Assembly (NCBI GenBank): GCA_964387685.1
Contig: CAYLXK010000013.1
Coordinates: 85,298 to 149,297, forward strand
Length of the DNA: 64,000 nucleotides
Source: Bryobacter sp964387685
GTDB lineage: Bacteria > Acidobacteriota > Terriglobia > Bryobacterales > Bryobacteraceae
Direction: 5' to 3'
The notes below the pieces were generated by a model. It was not told the origin of the DNA, made no database searches, and saw only the letters and a program-made list of their open reading frames with translations. Position numbers and translations under genes: made by a program. Below, one piece after another: positions 23,855-32,674 of this stretch (the stretch's first letter is position 1; each line of letters begins with the position of its first letter).

Positions 23855-25243
23855 CTAACGCGCCCCGGTGCGGAAGATTACTGCCTTGAGGGTGTGAAAC
23901 ACGATCATCACATCCAGCAGGAAGCTCATGTTCTTGATGTAGTAAAGGTCGTAGCTCAACTTGAGCGCCGTCTCCTTGGCTGTATGCTCCGGCACATGGT
24001 GCAGCTGCGCCCAGCCCGTCAGCCCCGGCTTCACACGCAGCCGCTGCGGATACAACGGTATCGCCGCCGTCAGCTCCTTCACATAGACCGGCATCTCCGG
24101 CCGCGGCCCCACAAAATTCATGTCCCCGCGCAACACATTCATAAACTGCGGCAGCTCGTCCAGCCGCGTCACCCGGATAAACTTCCCCACCCGTGTAATC
24201 CGCGGATCTTCCTTATCGGCCCGAGCCCTCCCAAAACGCGCATCAGCGTCTACGAACATGGAGCGAAACTTCAAAATAAAGAAGTGACGCCCGTTTAAGC
24301 CCACCCTCTCTTGGCGCAGCAACGCGGGCCCCGGGCTATCCATCTTCACCGCGATCGCCGTCAGCAACATCAACGGCCACGTCAACACCAGACCCAATAG
24401 CGAAAATACCGGCCCATAGATCGACTGGATAAACTCCGTCGTCATCGGCGCCTGGAAGGACGGCGAAAAAATCAGCTGATTGGCCGTCACCGTCTCTAGC
24501 GCCACCCGCTGAAATAGGTTTTCGTGCAGCTCTCCCACGCTCTCCACCTTCATCCGCTGCATACTGCACCAGAGCAAGGAGCCGGAAACCGGAGACTCGG
24601 CCGGATAATCTACTGCCACCGAGATCCGGTCCGGCCTGAGCGCGCTAATCTGCGCCGGCATCTCACTTTCGATAGGAATCACGGGCCCCCCGGGAAATGC
24701 CGCCCCTTCCCTGGGCTTTTCCTCCAAACAGGCCAGTACCTCGAAGCCCTTCTCGGGATGCTCCACAATATGCTGCGCCAGCATCCGGCTCAACCCGGTG
24801 TCGCCGATAAACAGAATCCTTTGCCGCCCCAATACTCGCACCACCGCATGCGAATACGCCGACCGCCATACAATTAGCGCTCCAAAGGCAAACACGGTCC
24901 CCAGCAGCATGATCCACCGCGACATCATGACGCCCCGGTTTACATAGCTGATCAGCGCTTGCAAGAGAAACGCCAGGCCAAACACCAGCATCAGATCTTC
25001 CGCCAGACGCCGCTTCGAGCGCACCCGAATGTTTTCGTATAGCCCTAAAAAGTAGTACCCCAGGACTAAAGTCGCGATCAAAATCCCAATCTTGACCCAG
25101 CCATTCTCCGCATTTAAAAACAATTCCAGGTTCATCTCGGGAACCAGGTCGTTTTCGAGGATCAGGGCGCTCGCCACGAGATAGCAAATCCACAGGACGG
25201 CAATATCTCCGGCGAGCAAAAGCAGGGTGCGCAAGCGCGGCAT
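23855..25243 (-). CDS. Polyprenyl-phosphate sugar-1-phosphate transferase (initiating enzyme of polysaccharide synthesis)
   Basis: A 462-residue protein of the WbaP/EpsB type: four to five N-terminal membrane helices, a CoA-binding-like middle part (RILFIGDTGLSRMLAQHIVE), then a fifth helix and the catalytic domain with LKFRSMFVDADARFG, RVTRLDELPQFMNVLRGDMN, FVGPRPEMPVYVKEL and PGLTGWAQLHHVPE. It moves a sugar-1-phosphate (often glucose or galactose) from UDP-sugar to undecaprenyl phosphate at the inner membrane, starting each repeat unit. It stands at the left border of the polysaccharide locus and is divergent from the GT2 gene. Confidence 0.92.
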   Translation of the reverse strand: MPRLRTLLLLAGDIAVLWICYLVASALILENDLVPEMNLELFLNAENGWVKIGILIATLVLGYYFLGLYENIRVRSKRRLAEDLMLVFGLAFLLQALISYVNRGVMMSRWIMLLGTVFAFGALIVWRSAYSHAVVRVLGRQRILFIGDTGLSRMLAQHIVEHPEKGFEVLACLEEKPREGAAFPGGPVIPIESEMPAQISALRPDRISVAVDYPAESPVSGSLLWCSMQRMKVESVGELHENLFQRVALETVTANQLIFSPSFQAPMTTEFIQSIYGPVFSLLGLVLTWPLMLLTAIAVKMDSPGPALLRQERVGLNGRHFFILKFRSMFVDADARFGRARADKEDPRITRVGKFIRVTRLDELPQFMNVLRGDMNFVGPRPEMPVYVKELTAAIPLYPQRLRVKPGLTGWAQLHHVPEHTAKETALKLSYDLYYIKNMSFLLDVMIVFHTLKAVIFRTGAR

Positions 25244-25310
25244 AGAGAATTAGGAAGAAAGAATTACGACCTTAGCACATTACGGGTTTCGCGCAGCCCC
25301 AGGGTCTATC

Positions 25311-26468
25311 ATGAGAAGCATGTCTTGGGGCTTGTGTTTCTTCCTGGCCTCCGCGGCCTTAGCAACCTGGATCTTGATCGCTTACCCACTCTGGGTCCGC
25401 CTACGCGCCGCCTCCCCCCAACCCATCGAAAAGAAGCCCCTCACGCCTTCCGTGAGCGTCATCCTGCCCGTCCACAATGGCGAACGATACCTTTCCGCGA
25501 AACTCCAATCCCTGGACGCTCTCGATTACCCGCCGGACCTCCTTGAAATCATCGTCGTCTCCAACGCCTCCACCGACCGTAGTGAGCAAATCGCCGCCGC
25601 CCACCCCCGCGTCCGCCTGCTTCGCAGCCAAGTGCGCGGCAAATGCGCCGCCCTCAACACCGGCATCGCTGCCGCCACCGGCGAGATTCTCTTCCTTACC
25701 GACGTCCGCCAGGAACTCGAGCCTCCCAGCCTCCGCCACCTCGTCGCCAATTTTGCCGACCCGCGCGTCGCCGCCGTCAGCGGCCACCTTAAAATCCGCG
25801 CCGGTTCCGGCGGCAGTGAAGAGGACGTCGGCCTCTATCGCCGTTTCGAAACTTGGCTTCGCGACAGCCTCAGCTCCATCGATTCCATCTTCGGCGCCAC
25901 CGGGGCCATCTATGCGCTCCGCCGCCGCCTCGCCGTGCCTCTTCCCCACGACCTCCTCCTCGACGACATGTACCTCCCCCTCGCGGCCTTCCGCCAAGGC
26001 TATCGCCTGGTAGTCGATCCCGCCGCCGTCGCCTGGGACGAACCCACCGATCGCCGCGCCGAGTTCGGCCGTAAAGTCCGTACCCTCGCCGGCAACTACC
26101 AGCTCCTCTGGCATTACCCCTGGCTCCTCGGGCCTTCCAATCGCCTCGCCTTCGACTACTGGAGCTACAAAGTTGGCCGCCTGCTCTTGCCGGAACTCTT
26201 CGCCGTGCTGCTGATCAGCGCCTTCTTCCTGCCCTCTCCCCTTCGCTCGCCTATCCTCGCCGCCTTCGCTGCCTTCGCACTCCTAATCCTATGCGACCCC
26301 TGGCTGCGTGGTCCCTTGAAAAAAATCAGCTCGCCCCTCCGCACCCTCGCCGTCATGCTCTGGGCCACCGTCCTCGGCCTCCAAGTACTCTTCCGTCCCG
26401 CGCAAAGCCTCTGGACCGTCACCGGCGCCACCCCTACCCCGCCAAGTAACCCTCAAAGCGGCTCGTAA
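25311..26468 (+). CDS. Membrane glycosyltransferase, GT2
   Basis: A 385-residue processive-type GT2. An N-terminal membrane anchor (FFLASAALATWILIAYPLWV) is followed by the GT-A domain, with PSVSVILPVHNGERYLSAKL, NASTDRSEQIA, GKCAALNTGIAAATGEILFL and the metal-site equivalent TDVRQE. The catalytic-base motif is LLDDMYLPLA and the acceptor motif RKVRTLAGNYQLL stands in the place of QxxRW. Three hydrophobic segments close the protein. It extends a glycan at the inner membrane. ATGs at 25311 and 25320 are both possible starts. The last 35 bases overlap the convergent GT4 gene. Confidence 0.87.
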   Translation: MRSMSWGLCFFLASAALATWILIAYPLWVRLRAASPQPIEKKPLTPSVSVILPVHNGERYLSAKLQSLDALDYPPDLLEIIVVSNASTDRSEQIAAAHPRVRLLRSQVRGKCAALNTGIAAATGEILFLTDVRQELEPPSLRHLVANFADPRVAAVSGHLKIRAGSGGSEEDVGLYRRFETWLRDSLSSIDSIFGATGAIYALRRRLAVPLPHDLLLDDMYLPLAAFRQGYRLVVDPAAVAWDEPTDRRAEFGRKVRTLAGNYQLLWHYPWLLGPSNRLAFDYWSYKVGRLLLPELFAVLLISAFFLPSPLRSPILAAFAAFALLILCDPWLRGPLKKISSPLRTLAVMLWATVLGLQVLFRPAQSLWTVTGATPTPPSNPQSGS

Positions 26469-27618
26469 CGCTCTCCCAGGAGTACTTCCCCCTCACAAAT
26501 CGCCTCGCGTTGGCGCCCAGCCGCTCCCGCTCCGCCTCATTGTCCAATAGCCGCAAGCACGCCTCGGCAAAACGCTCCGGCCCGTCGGCCACCACCAGAT
26601 TCTCGCCGTCTTCGTAGTCCAGCCCCTCGGCTCCCACGCTCGTAGAAACCACCGCCCGCGCCGCCGCCATACTCTCGTAGATCTTCAGACGCGTCCCGCC
26701 CCCAATGCGCAGCGGCACTATCGAAATCCGCCCCGCGTTGAGCCACGGCCGCACATCCGGCACCGTCCCCGTCACTCTAAATCCCCTGGTCGCCTTTGCC
26801 AGCGCCTCCACCTCCGCCGTCGGTTGCCGCCCCACAAACGCGACGCTCGTCTCGGGCCGCCGCGCTCGTATCCGCGGCAGAATCTCCTCGGCAAACCACA
26901 GCGCCGCATCGATGTTCGGCATCCAGTCCATCGAACCGATAAAGACCAAGTCCGTTTCCTGCGCCCGCTCTTGGCTCCCCGCGAAGTAGTCGACGTCCAC
27001 CCCCGTCGGCACCCACTCCACGCCTTTCACGCCGTATGCCTCGGCGATCTCTTTGGCATCCGCCTCCGACACCGCCACCACGCGCCGCGCCTCCCGGCAC
27101 ACCCGCTCTTCAAAACGCCGCATCCGCTCGTATTGCCCGCTGAAGTACCAGCGATGCAGCGCCGTCTGGCCATGCTCGGCATGCCGCCGCCAAATCGTGG
27201 CTTCCACATTGTGCTGGAAAAGAATCACGTCGTCCAGCCCTTCCAGGTTCACCGCCGGAAAAAGAAAATCGCAAACCTTCGCGTCAAAGCGATGGGTCCG
27301 ATTGAGCTCGGCGAGCTTTGCCCGCATCCGCTCCGACCCCCATCGGGAAATCGCTAACGGCAATTCTGCCGCTAAGCCCTTCACCAACTGCGCGGCAAAC
27401 TTAGGCGAAGTCTTCGCCGGCGGCACGTGCGCAACGGCATAGGCGGCGGAACTATACTCTCCGGCCCGCCCCGCCCCCTCCGGAAACTTCCCATCGTCCA
27501 GCGCCAGATAATGCACTTCGTGCCGCCTATGCAACACCCGCAGCATCTCCAGCGTTCGTATCTGCCCGCCCCGATTGGTCGGGTGCAGAAAATCCGTCTT
27601 GATCCAAAGTATCTTCAT
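26434..27618 (-). CDS. Glycosyltransferase, GT4 (exosortase-locus type)
   Basis: A 394-residue GT-B enzyme. It starts MKILWIKTDFLHPTNRGGQI and has, in the donor half, LVFIGSMDWMPNIDAALWFA, GTVPDVRPWLNAGRISIVPL and GGGTRLKIYESMAAARAVVS followed by STSVGAEGL. The wording resembles sugar transferases found in PEP-CTERM/exosortase loci, but no exosortase is in the window. The start at 27618 overlaps the asnB stop by 4 bases; a long open frame above it is antisense to asnB. Last gene of the six-gene operon that begins with the epimerase. Confidence 0.87.
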   Translation of the reverse strand: MKILWIKTDFLHPTNRGGQIRTLEMLRVLHRRHEVHYLALDDGKFPEGAGRAGEYSSAAYAVAHVPPAKTSPKFAAQLVKGLAAELPLAISRWGSERMRAKLAELNRTHRFDAKVCDFLFPAVNLEGLDDVILFQHNVEATIWRRHAEHGQTALHRWYFSGQYERMRRFEERVCREARRVVAVSEADAKEIAEAYGVKGVEWVPTGVDVDYFAGSQERAQETDLVFIGSMDWMPNIDAALWFAEEILPRIRARRPETSVAFVGRQPTAEVEALAKATRGFRVTGTVPDVRPWLNAGRISIVPLRIGGGTRLKIYESMAAARAVVSTSVGAEGLDYEDGENLVVADGPERFAEACLRLLDNEAERERLGANARRFVRGKYSWESVTSRFEGYLAG

Positions 27619-29504
27619 GCCATCCCAAAAAAGCGCCGTCCCCACAACTCCAGATTCAACAAGCGCCAGATCCGGTCCGTCGCATCCACCCGCCCCGCCC
27701 GGTGCGCCGCAATTAAGTCCCTCACCGGCTGCGGCCGGATCCAGCGCGACAAAAAGTTGCCCGGCGCGGTCACCATTTCCAGTTGCTCCGCCGCCCTTTC
27801 CTCCCGCAACCACTGCTTCAGCGGCGTCGGGAAGCCCATCTTCTTGCGGTAAATGATCTCCTTCGGCAGCAGGCTCTCCACCGCCCGCTTCAGAATGTAC
27901 TTCTGCACCCGGCCCTTTATCTTGTAGCGGTCCGGAATCCGCATCGCCATCGCCAGAAAATGATGATCGAGAAACGGCACCCGGCTCTCAATCGAAGCCG
28001 CCATGCTCATCTGGTCCTGCTTCATCAGCAATTCCACCAGATACGTCTTCTGGTCCGCATACAGCATCCGGTGCAAAGTCGAGCGCCTCGGGCGGCTCTC
28101 CCAATACTTGCGGTATTCCGCATCCACGTCCCCCGCGCTGCCCAGTAGCATCCCCCGCTGCTCGGCCGGCGTAAACGCATGCAAGAAGTTTTCCAGCAAC
28201 ATCGATTCGATCGTGTTCTCCCGCGCCAAGAAAGTATGGCTCAACTTCCGCCGCGCCTCCGCCCGCAATAGCCCCGAGCTGTGCACGAAATTCGCCACTC
28301 CTCGCCGCAATGCCCCCGGCGCCAATGCACCAAAAACCCTGCCCGCCGCCAGATTCATCCGCGTCCATCCGTAGCGCTCGTAGCCGCCAAAAATTTCATC
28401 GCTGCCTTCCCCCGTCAGCACCACCTTCACGTCCCGCGCCGCCCGCTTCGATACAAAGTACAGCGGCACGCTGCTCGGCCACGCGATTGGTTCGTCCTCC
28501 TGATAAATCAGCCCCGGCAGCGCTCCAAAGAAGTCCTCCCGCCCCATCACCACCTCTTCATGCACCGTGTCCATCTGCCGCGCTACCTGCCGGGCGTAGC
28601 CCAGTTCGCTGTACTGTTCTTCACCGTAGCCCACGCTGAACGTGCGCACCTTGCCCGGCGCCAAGCGCTGCATCAAAGCCACAATCGCGCTTGAGTCCAC
28701 GCCGCCGCTCAGAAACGCTCCCAGCGGTACATCCGCCATCAGCCGCAGCCGCACCGTCTCTTCAAGGCCCGCCCGCACGGTCTCTACCCACTCGCTCTCG
28801 CTCTTCGTTTCATCCGGCGCCTCGTCCGGTACATCCCAATAACGTTCGATCCGCAGCGCCAGCCGCTCCCCCTCCACGCTGCACTCGAGCCAATGCCCCG
28901 GCGCCAGCTTCCGGATCCCCGCAAATAAAGTCTCCTCGCCGTTCACGAAGCCCATCGCGAGATACTCGCTGATCCGTCCCTCATTAGGCTGGGCTTGGAC
29001 GTCCGGATGCTCCAGTAGCGCCTTAATTTCGCTCGCAAAAACGAAGCTCCGCCCGTCGAAGAAGTAGTAGAACGGCTTGATGCCCAAGCGATCCCGCGCC
29101 GCCACCAGCGTCTGCCGCCTCTCGTCCCAGATCGCGAACGCAAACATGCCCCGGAAGCGGTCCAGTGTCTTCACGCCCCACTCTTCCCACCCGTGCAGAA
29201 TCGTTTCCGTGTCGCTCCGCGTCTCATAGCGGTGCCCCGCCGCCTCGAGTTCGGGACGCACCGCGGCGTGGTTAAACACTTCGCCGTTGTATACGATCGC
29301 CCTCGTCTTGTCTTCGTTAAAAAGCGGCTGGTGCCCCCCAGCCAGATCCACAATGCTCAAGCGCAGATGCCCCAGAAACGCCGGCCCCTGGCAATAGATG
29401 CCCGTATCGTCCGGCCCCCGATGGGCAATCGCCCGCGTCATCCGCTCCAGGTCCGCGCGCCCAGGGCCTTCCCGCAGCGTCACAAATCCCGCGATCCCGC
29501 ACAT
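27615..29504 (-). CDS. asnB: Asparagine synthase (glutamine-hydrolysing)-like amidotransferase
   Basis: A 629-residue AsnB-family enzyme. The N-terminal glutaminase has the catalytic C2 in MCGIAGFVTL and AHRGPDDTGIY; the synthetase half has the PP-loop LSGGVDSSAIVALMQ and later VVLTGEGSDEIFGGYERYGW. Ammonia from glutamine is moved to an adenylated carboxylate. Within a polysaccharide operon such enzymes often amidate a sugar acid (uronamide) rather than make free asparagine, so the substrate is open. It is 2 bases from gmhB and overlaps the GT4 gene by 4. Confidence 0.9.
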   Translation of the reverse strand: MCGIAGFVTLREGPGRADLERMTRAIAHRGPDDTGIYCQGPAFLGHLRLSIVDLAGGHQPLFNEDKTRAIVYNGEVFNHAAVRPELEAAGHRYETRSDTETILHGWEEWGVKTLDRFRGMFAFAIWDERRQTLVAARDRLGIKPFYYFFDGRSFVFASEIKALLEHPDVQAQPNEGRISEYLAMGFVNGEETLFAGIRKLAPGHWLECSVEGERLALRIERYWDVPDEAPDETKSESEWVETVRAGLEETVRLRLMADVPLGAFLSGGVDSSAIVALMQRLAPGKVRTFSVGYGEEQYSELGYARQVARQMDTVHEEVVMGREDFFGALPGLIYQEDEPIAWPSSVPLYFVSKRAARDVKVVLTGEGSDEIFGGYERYGWTRMNLAAGRVFGALAPGALRRGVANFVHSSGLLRAEARRKLSHTFLARENTIESMLLENFLHAFTPAEQRGMLLGSAGDVDAEYRKYWESRPRRSTLHRMLYADQKTYLVELLMKQDQMSMAASIESRVPFLDHHFLAMAMRIPDRYKIKGRVQKYILKRAVESLLPKEIIYRKKMGFPTPLKQWLREERAAEQLEMVTAPGNFLSRWIRPQPVRDLIAAHRAGRVDATDRIWRLLNLELWGRRFFGMA

Positions 29505-29506
29505 AC

Positions 29507-29974
29507 CTAGCGGACTCGCCCTTCCGCCACGCGCACAAACGCAAGCCCGCAGTTCGCCGCCAGATCCCGGTCCAGATCGCTATCCCCCACCAGCAGCGAC
29601 CCCTTCATATCGATCGCAAATCGCCGCGCCGCCTCCTCTACCATCCCTGGCAACGGCTTCCGGCACTGGCATGCACCCTCGGCGTGCGGACAGTAAAGAA
29701 TCGCATCCACCGGCGCGCCCAACTCCGCCAAATGCTCGGCCAGCCGCTCGTGCAGCGTGGTCAACTCCCCTTCCGTCATCCTTCCCAGCGCCACCCCACG
29801 CTGGTTCGTCACCACCACCACCAGAAAGCCCGCCGCTCGAAAGAGCCGAATCCAGTCCACCGCCGCCGGCAAGATTTCCATCTCTTCCCACCGCGCAATG
29901 TATTCTCCCCGCGGCGGATTCCGGTTGATCACCCCGTCGCGGTCCAAAAACAGGCAAGGGCGCGCCTCTACCAA
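29507..29974 (-). CDS. gmhB: D-glycero-D-manno-heptose bisphosphate phosphatase (HAD family)
   Basis: About 155 residues. The HAD nucleophile pair is in CLFLDRDGVINRNPPRGEYI; motif II is VVVTNQRGVALG; the zinc loop typical of GmhB is YCPHAEGACQCRKPLPGM, with Cys-x-His and Cys-x-Cys ligands; motif IV is LVGDSDLDRDLAANCG. It removes the 7-phosphate from heptose 1,7-bisphosphate. The start is uncertain: TTG at 29974 lies at the hddA stop, while ATG at 30016 would overlap hddA by 49 bases. Flanked by hddA and asnB in the GDP-heptose operon. Confidence 0.87.
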   Translation of the reverse strand: MVEARPCLFLDRDGVINRNPPRGEYIARWEEMEILPAAVDWIRLFRAAGFLVVVVTNQRGVALGRMTEGELTTLHERLAEHLAELGAPVDAILYCPHAEGACQCRKPLPGMVEEAARRFAIDMKGSLLVGDSDLDRDLAANCGLAFVRVAEGRVR

Positions 29975-30951
29975 CGGTCCGCCCCCACATAGAGAATCTT
30001 GCTGCCCTCCGGACAAAACTCAATCGGCAACTCCGTCAGCTCCGCCAGGGCCTGCCGCAAACGGTCCTGCAAATTCGGTTCGCAATAGAACAGCAAAAAG
30101 CCGCCCCCGCCCGCCCCCAGCACCTTGCCGCCCAGGGCGCCCGCGGCCCGCGCCCGTTCGTAATACGCATCGATCTCCGGGCTGCTGATCGATTCGTCGA
30201 TGGATCGCTTCGCCAGCCACCCTTCATGCAAAATCGCCCCAAAATCGTTCAGATTCTTGCCCGCGCTCAACACTTCCCGCAGGCTGAACGCCAGATCCCG
30301 CATCCGCGACAGCGCCTCCATCCGTTGCGGCGTCGCTGCGCTCTGCCGCTTCAGAATATCCCGCGCCGCCCGCGTCTTGCCCACATGAAACACCATTAGC
30401 CGCCGGTTCAATTCCTGCCGCGTGGTTGCCGGGCAGACCACCGGGTCCACCTGCACGCGCCCGCCTGGAAAGAACTGGATGAACTGCATCCCGCCATAGG
30501 CGGCAATGTATTGATCCTGCTTGCCGATCGGTTCCCGCAAGCGTTCGATCTCGATCTCGCAGGCTTCCGCCGCCAGCGTCTCGGCGCTCACCGTATGCCC
30601 CGCAAACGCGTGCAGCGCATGCAACAGCCCCACCGTAAAGCTCGAGCTCGATCCCATGCCGCTCTCCGCCGGCAGGTTCGCCATCGAAACAACCTCGATC
30701 CCCGCCGGCTGCGGATGCTTCTCCAGCGCCGCCCGCACGATCGGATGCTCAATTTCCTCGGCCCGCTCGCGCAGCTCCGTCCGCGAATAGCTGATCCGGA
30801 AGGTCCCCCCAAAACGCGGCATCACCGAGATGTACATGTACTTGTTAATCGCCGTCGAAAGCACGGCCCCGGCCTGTTGCTCATAGTAGGCGGGTAAGTC
30901 GGTTCCACCCCCGGAAAAACTGATCCGGAACGGCGTGCGCGATATGATCAT
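29968..30951 (-). CDS. hddA: D-glycero-alpha-D-manno-heptose 7-phosphate kinase (GHMP kinase)
   Basis: A 327-residue GHMP kinase. It starts MIISRTPFRISFSGGGTDLP, the hallmark of the heptose-7-phosphate kinase branch, has the ATP loop LPAESGMGSSSSFTVGLLHA, and the third motif KVLGAGGGGFLLFYCEP. It phosphorylates the anomeric position of sedoheptulose-derived heptose 7-phosphate. The ATG at 30951 overlaps the hddC stop by 4 bases. The neighbouring gmhB and hddC complete three of the four steps to GDP-heptose; the isomerase GmhA is not in the window. Confidence 0.9.
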   Translation of the reverse strand: MIISRTPFRISFSGGGTDLPAYYEQQAGAVLSTAINKYMYISVMPRFGGTFRISYSRTELRERAEEIEHPIVRAALEKHPQPAGIEVVSMANLPAESGMGSSSSFTVGLLHALHAFAGHTVSAETLAAEACEIEIERLREPIGKQDQYIAAYGGMQFIQFFPGGRVQVDPVVCPATTRQELNRRLMVFHVGKTRAARDILKRQSAATPQRMEALSRMRDLAFSLREVLSAGKNLNDFGAILHEGWLAKRSIDESISSPEIDAYYERARAAGALGGKVLGAGGGGFLLFYCEPNLQDRLRQALAELTELPIEFCPEGSKILYVGADRW

Positions 30952-31667
30952 GCCGCTCCCGCCTGCCACCCGCCGAAGAAGGCCTCCGCCTCTTTCAGGC
31001 GCTCGGGCGTCCCAAAATCGTAGAAGCGTTGCGCCGTCACATAGGCTCTCACCCGGCGCGCCGCAATCAATTGCGGAAACAACTGATTCTCAAAGCTGAC
31101 TGGCGTCGTCTCCGGCAGCAGCGTAAGCGCCTCCCGCCGCACGCCGATCACCCCCGCCTCCACGTAGTTCAAGGCCGCATTGGCCGAATCCTTTTCGTAA
31201 GCTTCCACTACTCCCTCGGCGTTCACCTGCAAGTTGTTCTTGACGTTGGTGTCGCCCCTCGCATTGTCATAGGCGGTCAATACCAATTGCGCCGCCGGCT
31301 CTCGGTCCAGAATGCCCAACAGCGCCGCATAATCAATCGGTAAAAACGAATCCCCATACAGCAGCAAAAACGTCTCTCCGAGCATCCCCTTTGCCTGCCG
31401 CAGCGCGCCGCCCGTCCCGACCGGCGTCTCTTCCCGCGAATACCGGATCCGCAGTTTCATCGCTGTTCCGTCTCCAAAATGCCGCTCAATTTGCTCCCCC
31501 AGGTATCCCGTCAAAAGCAAAACATCGGCAAATCCGCGCTCCCGCAACAGTTCCAATTGATACTCCAAATAGGGCCGTCCGCAGATGGGCACCATCGGCT
31601 TCGGCACCTCGTAGGTCAGCGGTCTCAAGCGCGTGCCCAATCCTCCGGCGAGAATCACCGCTTGCAT
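30948..31667 (-). CDS. hddC: D-glycero-alpha-D-manno-heptose 1-phosphate guanylyltransferase-like nucleotidyltransferase
   Basis: A 239-residue sugar-1-phosphate nucleotidyltransferase. The signature MQAVILAGGLGTRLRPLTYE with VPKPMVPICGRPYLEYQLEL is the NTP-binding loop, and LLLYGDSFLPIDY carries the metal-binding Asp. Family members use GTP, CTP, UTP or dTTP; the adjacent heptose kinase and phosphatase make GDP-D-glycero-alpha-D-manno-heptose the best guess. It overlaps hddA by 4 bases and follows the epimerase gene by 4 bases. Confidence 0.83.
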   Translation of the reverse strand: MQAVILAGGLGTRLRPLTYEVPKPMVPICGRPYLEYQLELLRERGFADVLLLTGYLGEQIERHFGDGTAMKLRIRYSREETPVGTGGALRQAKGMLGETFLLLYGDSFLPIDYAALLGILDREPAAQLVLTAYDNARGDTNVKNNLQVNAEGVVEAYEKDSANAALNYVEAGVIGVRREALTLLPETTPVSFENQLFPQLIAARRVRAYVTAQRFYDFGTPERLKEAEAFFGGWQAGAA

Positions 31668-31671
31668 CGCT

Positions 31672-32625
31672 TTAGGCTTCCGCGCCTTCCAGCAGGTCCC
31701 GAATGGTCAGCGCCACCGCCTCGCGCGAGCTGTAGCGCGCCTTCCACCCCAGCTCATTCAAGCGGCTCGGGTCGAGCGTAAATCGGGGCACGTCCCCCAG
31801 CCAGCCGCCTTCTCCGCCCGTGTAAGAAAATTCAACGTCCTTCAACCCCATCGCCTCCGTCACCATGTGCCCGATGGTCGTTACGTCCAGTTGATCGTCG
31901 CAGCAGAGGTTGAAGACGTTAAACGGCCCTTGCGCCTTCTCCACGCAGAACAACATCGCTTGGATGCAATCGGAGTTCAGCAGGTAGGATTTCGCCTGCT
32001 TGCCATTGCCGAGTATCTGCAGGTGCCGCGGGTTCTCCCGCAGCCGCAGGATGAAGTCCGAGATCACCGTCCGCCCCCGCTTCCGCACTTTTCCCCCCAC
32101 AATATTGGCAAAGCGAAACACCCAAACCTGCATCTCAAACAGGTTGCCAAAGGCCGAAAGCATCGCTTCACAGCTCGCCTTGGTGGCGCCGTAAAGGGAA
32201 ATCGGCCGCAAGGGCTGTTCCTCCGGAATCGGTTGCTTCTCAGAAATGCCATACACCGCCGAAGTCGAAGAAAAGGCGATCTTCCTCACTCCCTCCAGCC
32301 TCATCGCTTCGAGCAAGTGATACGTAGCCAGGGTGTTCTGTTCCAAATCCTTATTGGTTGCATCGCCCGGCGTGTACTTTACGTCCGGATTCGCCGCCAG
32401 ATGATAGACAAAATCCTGCCCCGCCACCGCCTGGCGAAGCGCCGCCGGGTCCAACAAGTCGGCTTCCAGAAAGGAAAAGCCGGCCTGGGTCCGAAGCCCT
32501 TCAAGATGTTCAATTTTCCCGCTAGAAAGATTATCGAGCGCGAGGACCGTATGGCCTTGCTCCAGAAGCGCGGTCGCCAGCTCCGAACCAATGCAACCCG
32601 CCCCGCCCGTTACGAGGATTCGCAT
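31672..32625 (-). CDS. NAD-dependent sugar epimerase/dehydratase
   Basis: A 317-residue extended short-chain dehydrogenase. The Rossmann motif is MRILVTGGAGCIGSELATAL, the central motifs are VYHLAANPDVKYT and IAFSSTSAVYG, and the catalytic Tyr-x3-Lys is in LYGATKASCEAML. It would act on a nucleotide sugar, such as UDP-glucose/UDP-GlcNAc 4-epimerisation or conversion of a GDP-heptose. It is the first gene of the operon epimerase-hddC-hddA-gmhB-asnB-GT4, divergent from the GT4 gene at 32675. The exact substrate is not known. Confidence 0.85.
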   Translation of the reverse strand: MRILVTGGAGCIGSELATALLEQGHTVLALDNLSSGKIEHLEGLRTQAGFSFLEADLLDPAALRQAVAGQDFVYHLAANPDVKYTPGDATNKDLEQNTLATYHLLEAMRLEGVRKIAFSSTSAVYGISEKQPIPEEQPLRPISLYGATKASCEAMLSAFGNLFEMQVWVFRFANIVGGKVRKRGRTVISDFILRLRENPRHLQILGNGKQAKSYLLNSDCIQAMLFCVEKAQGPFNVFNLCCDDQLDVTTIGHMVTEAMGLKDVEFSYTGGEGGWLGDVPRFTLDPSRLNELGWKARYSSREAVALTIRDLLEGAEA

Positions 32626-32674
32626 AAAGCATAGCCAGTCTAGCATTTGCCGCTTAATGCGATCATGAGAGGAC

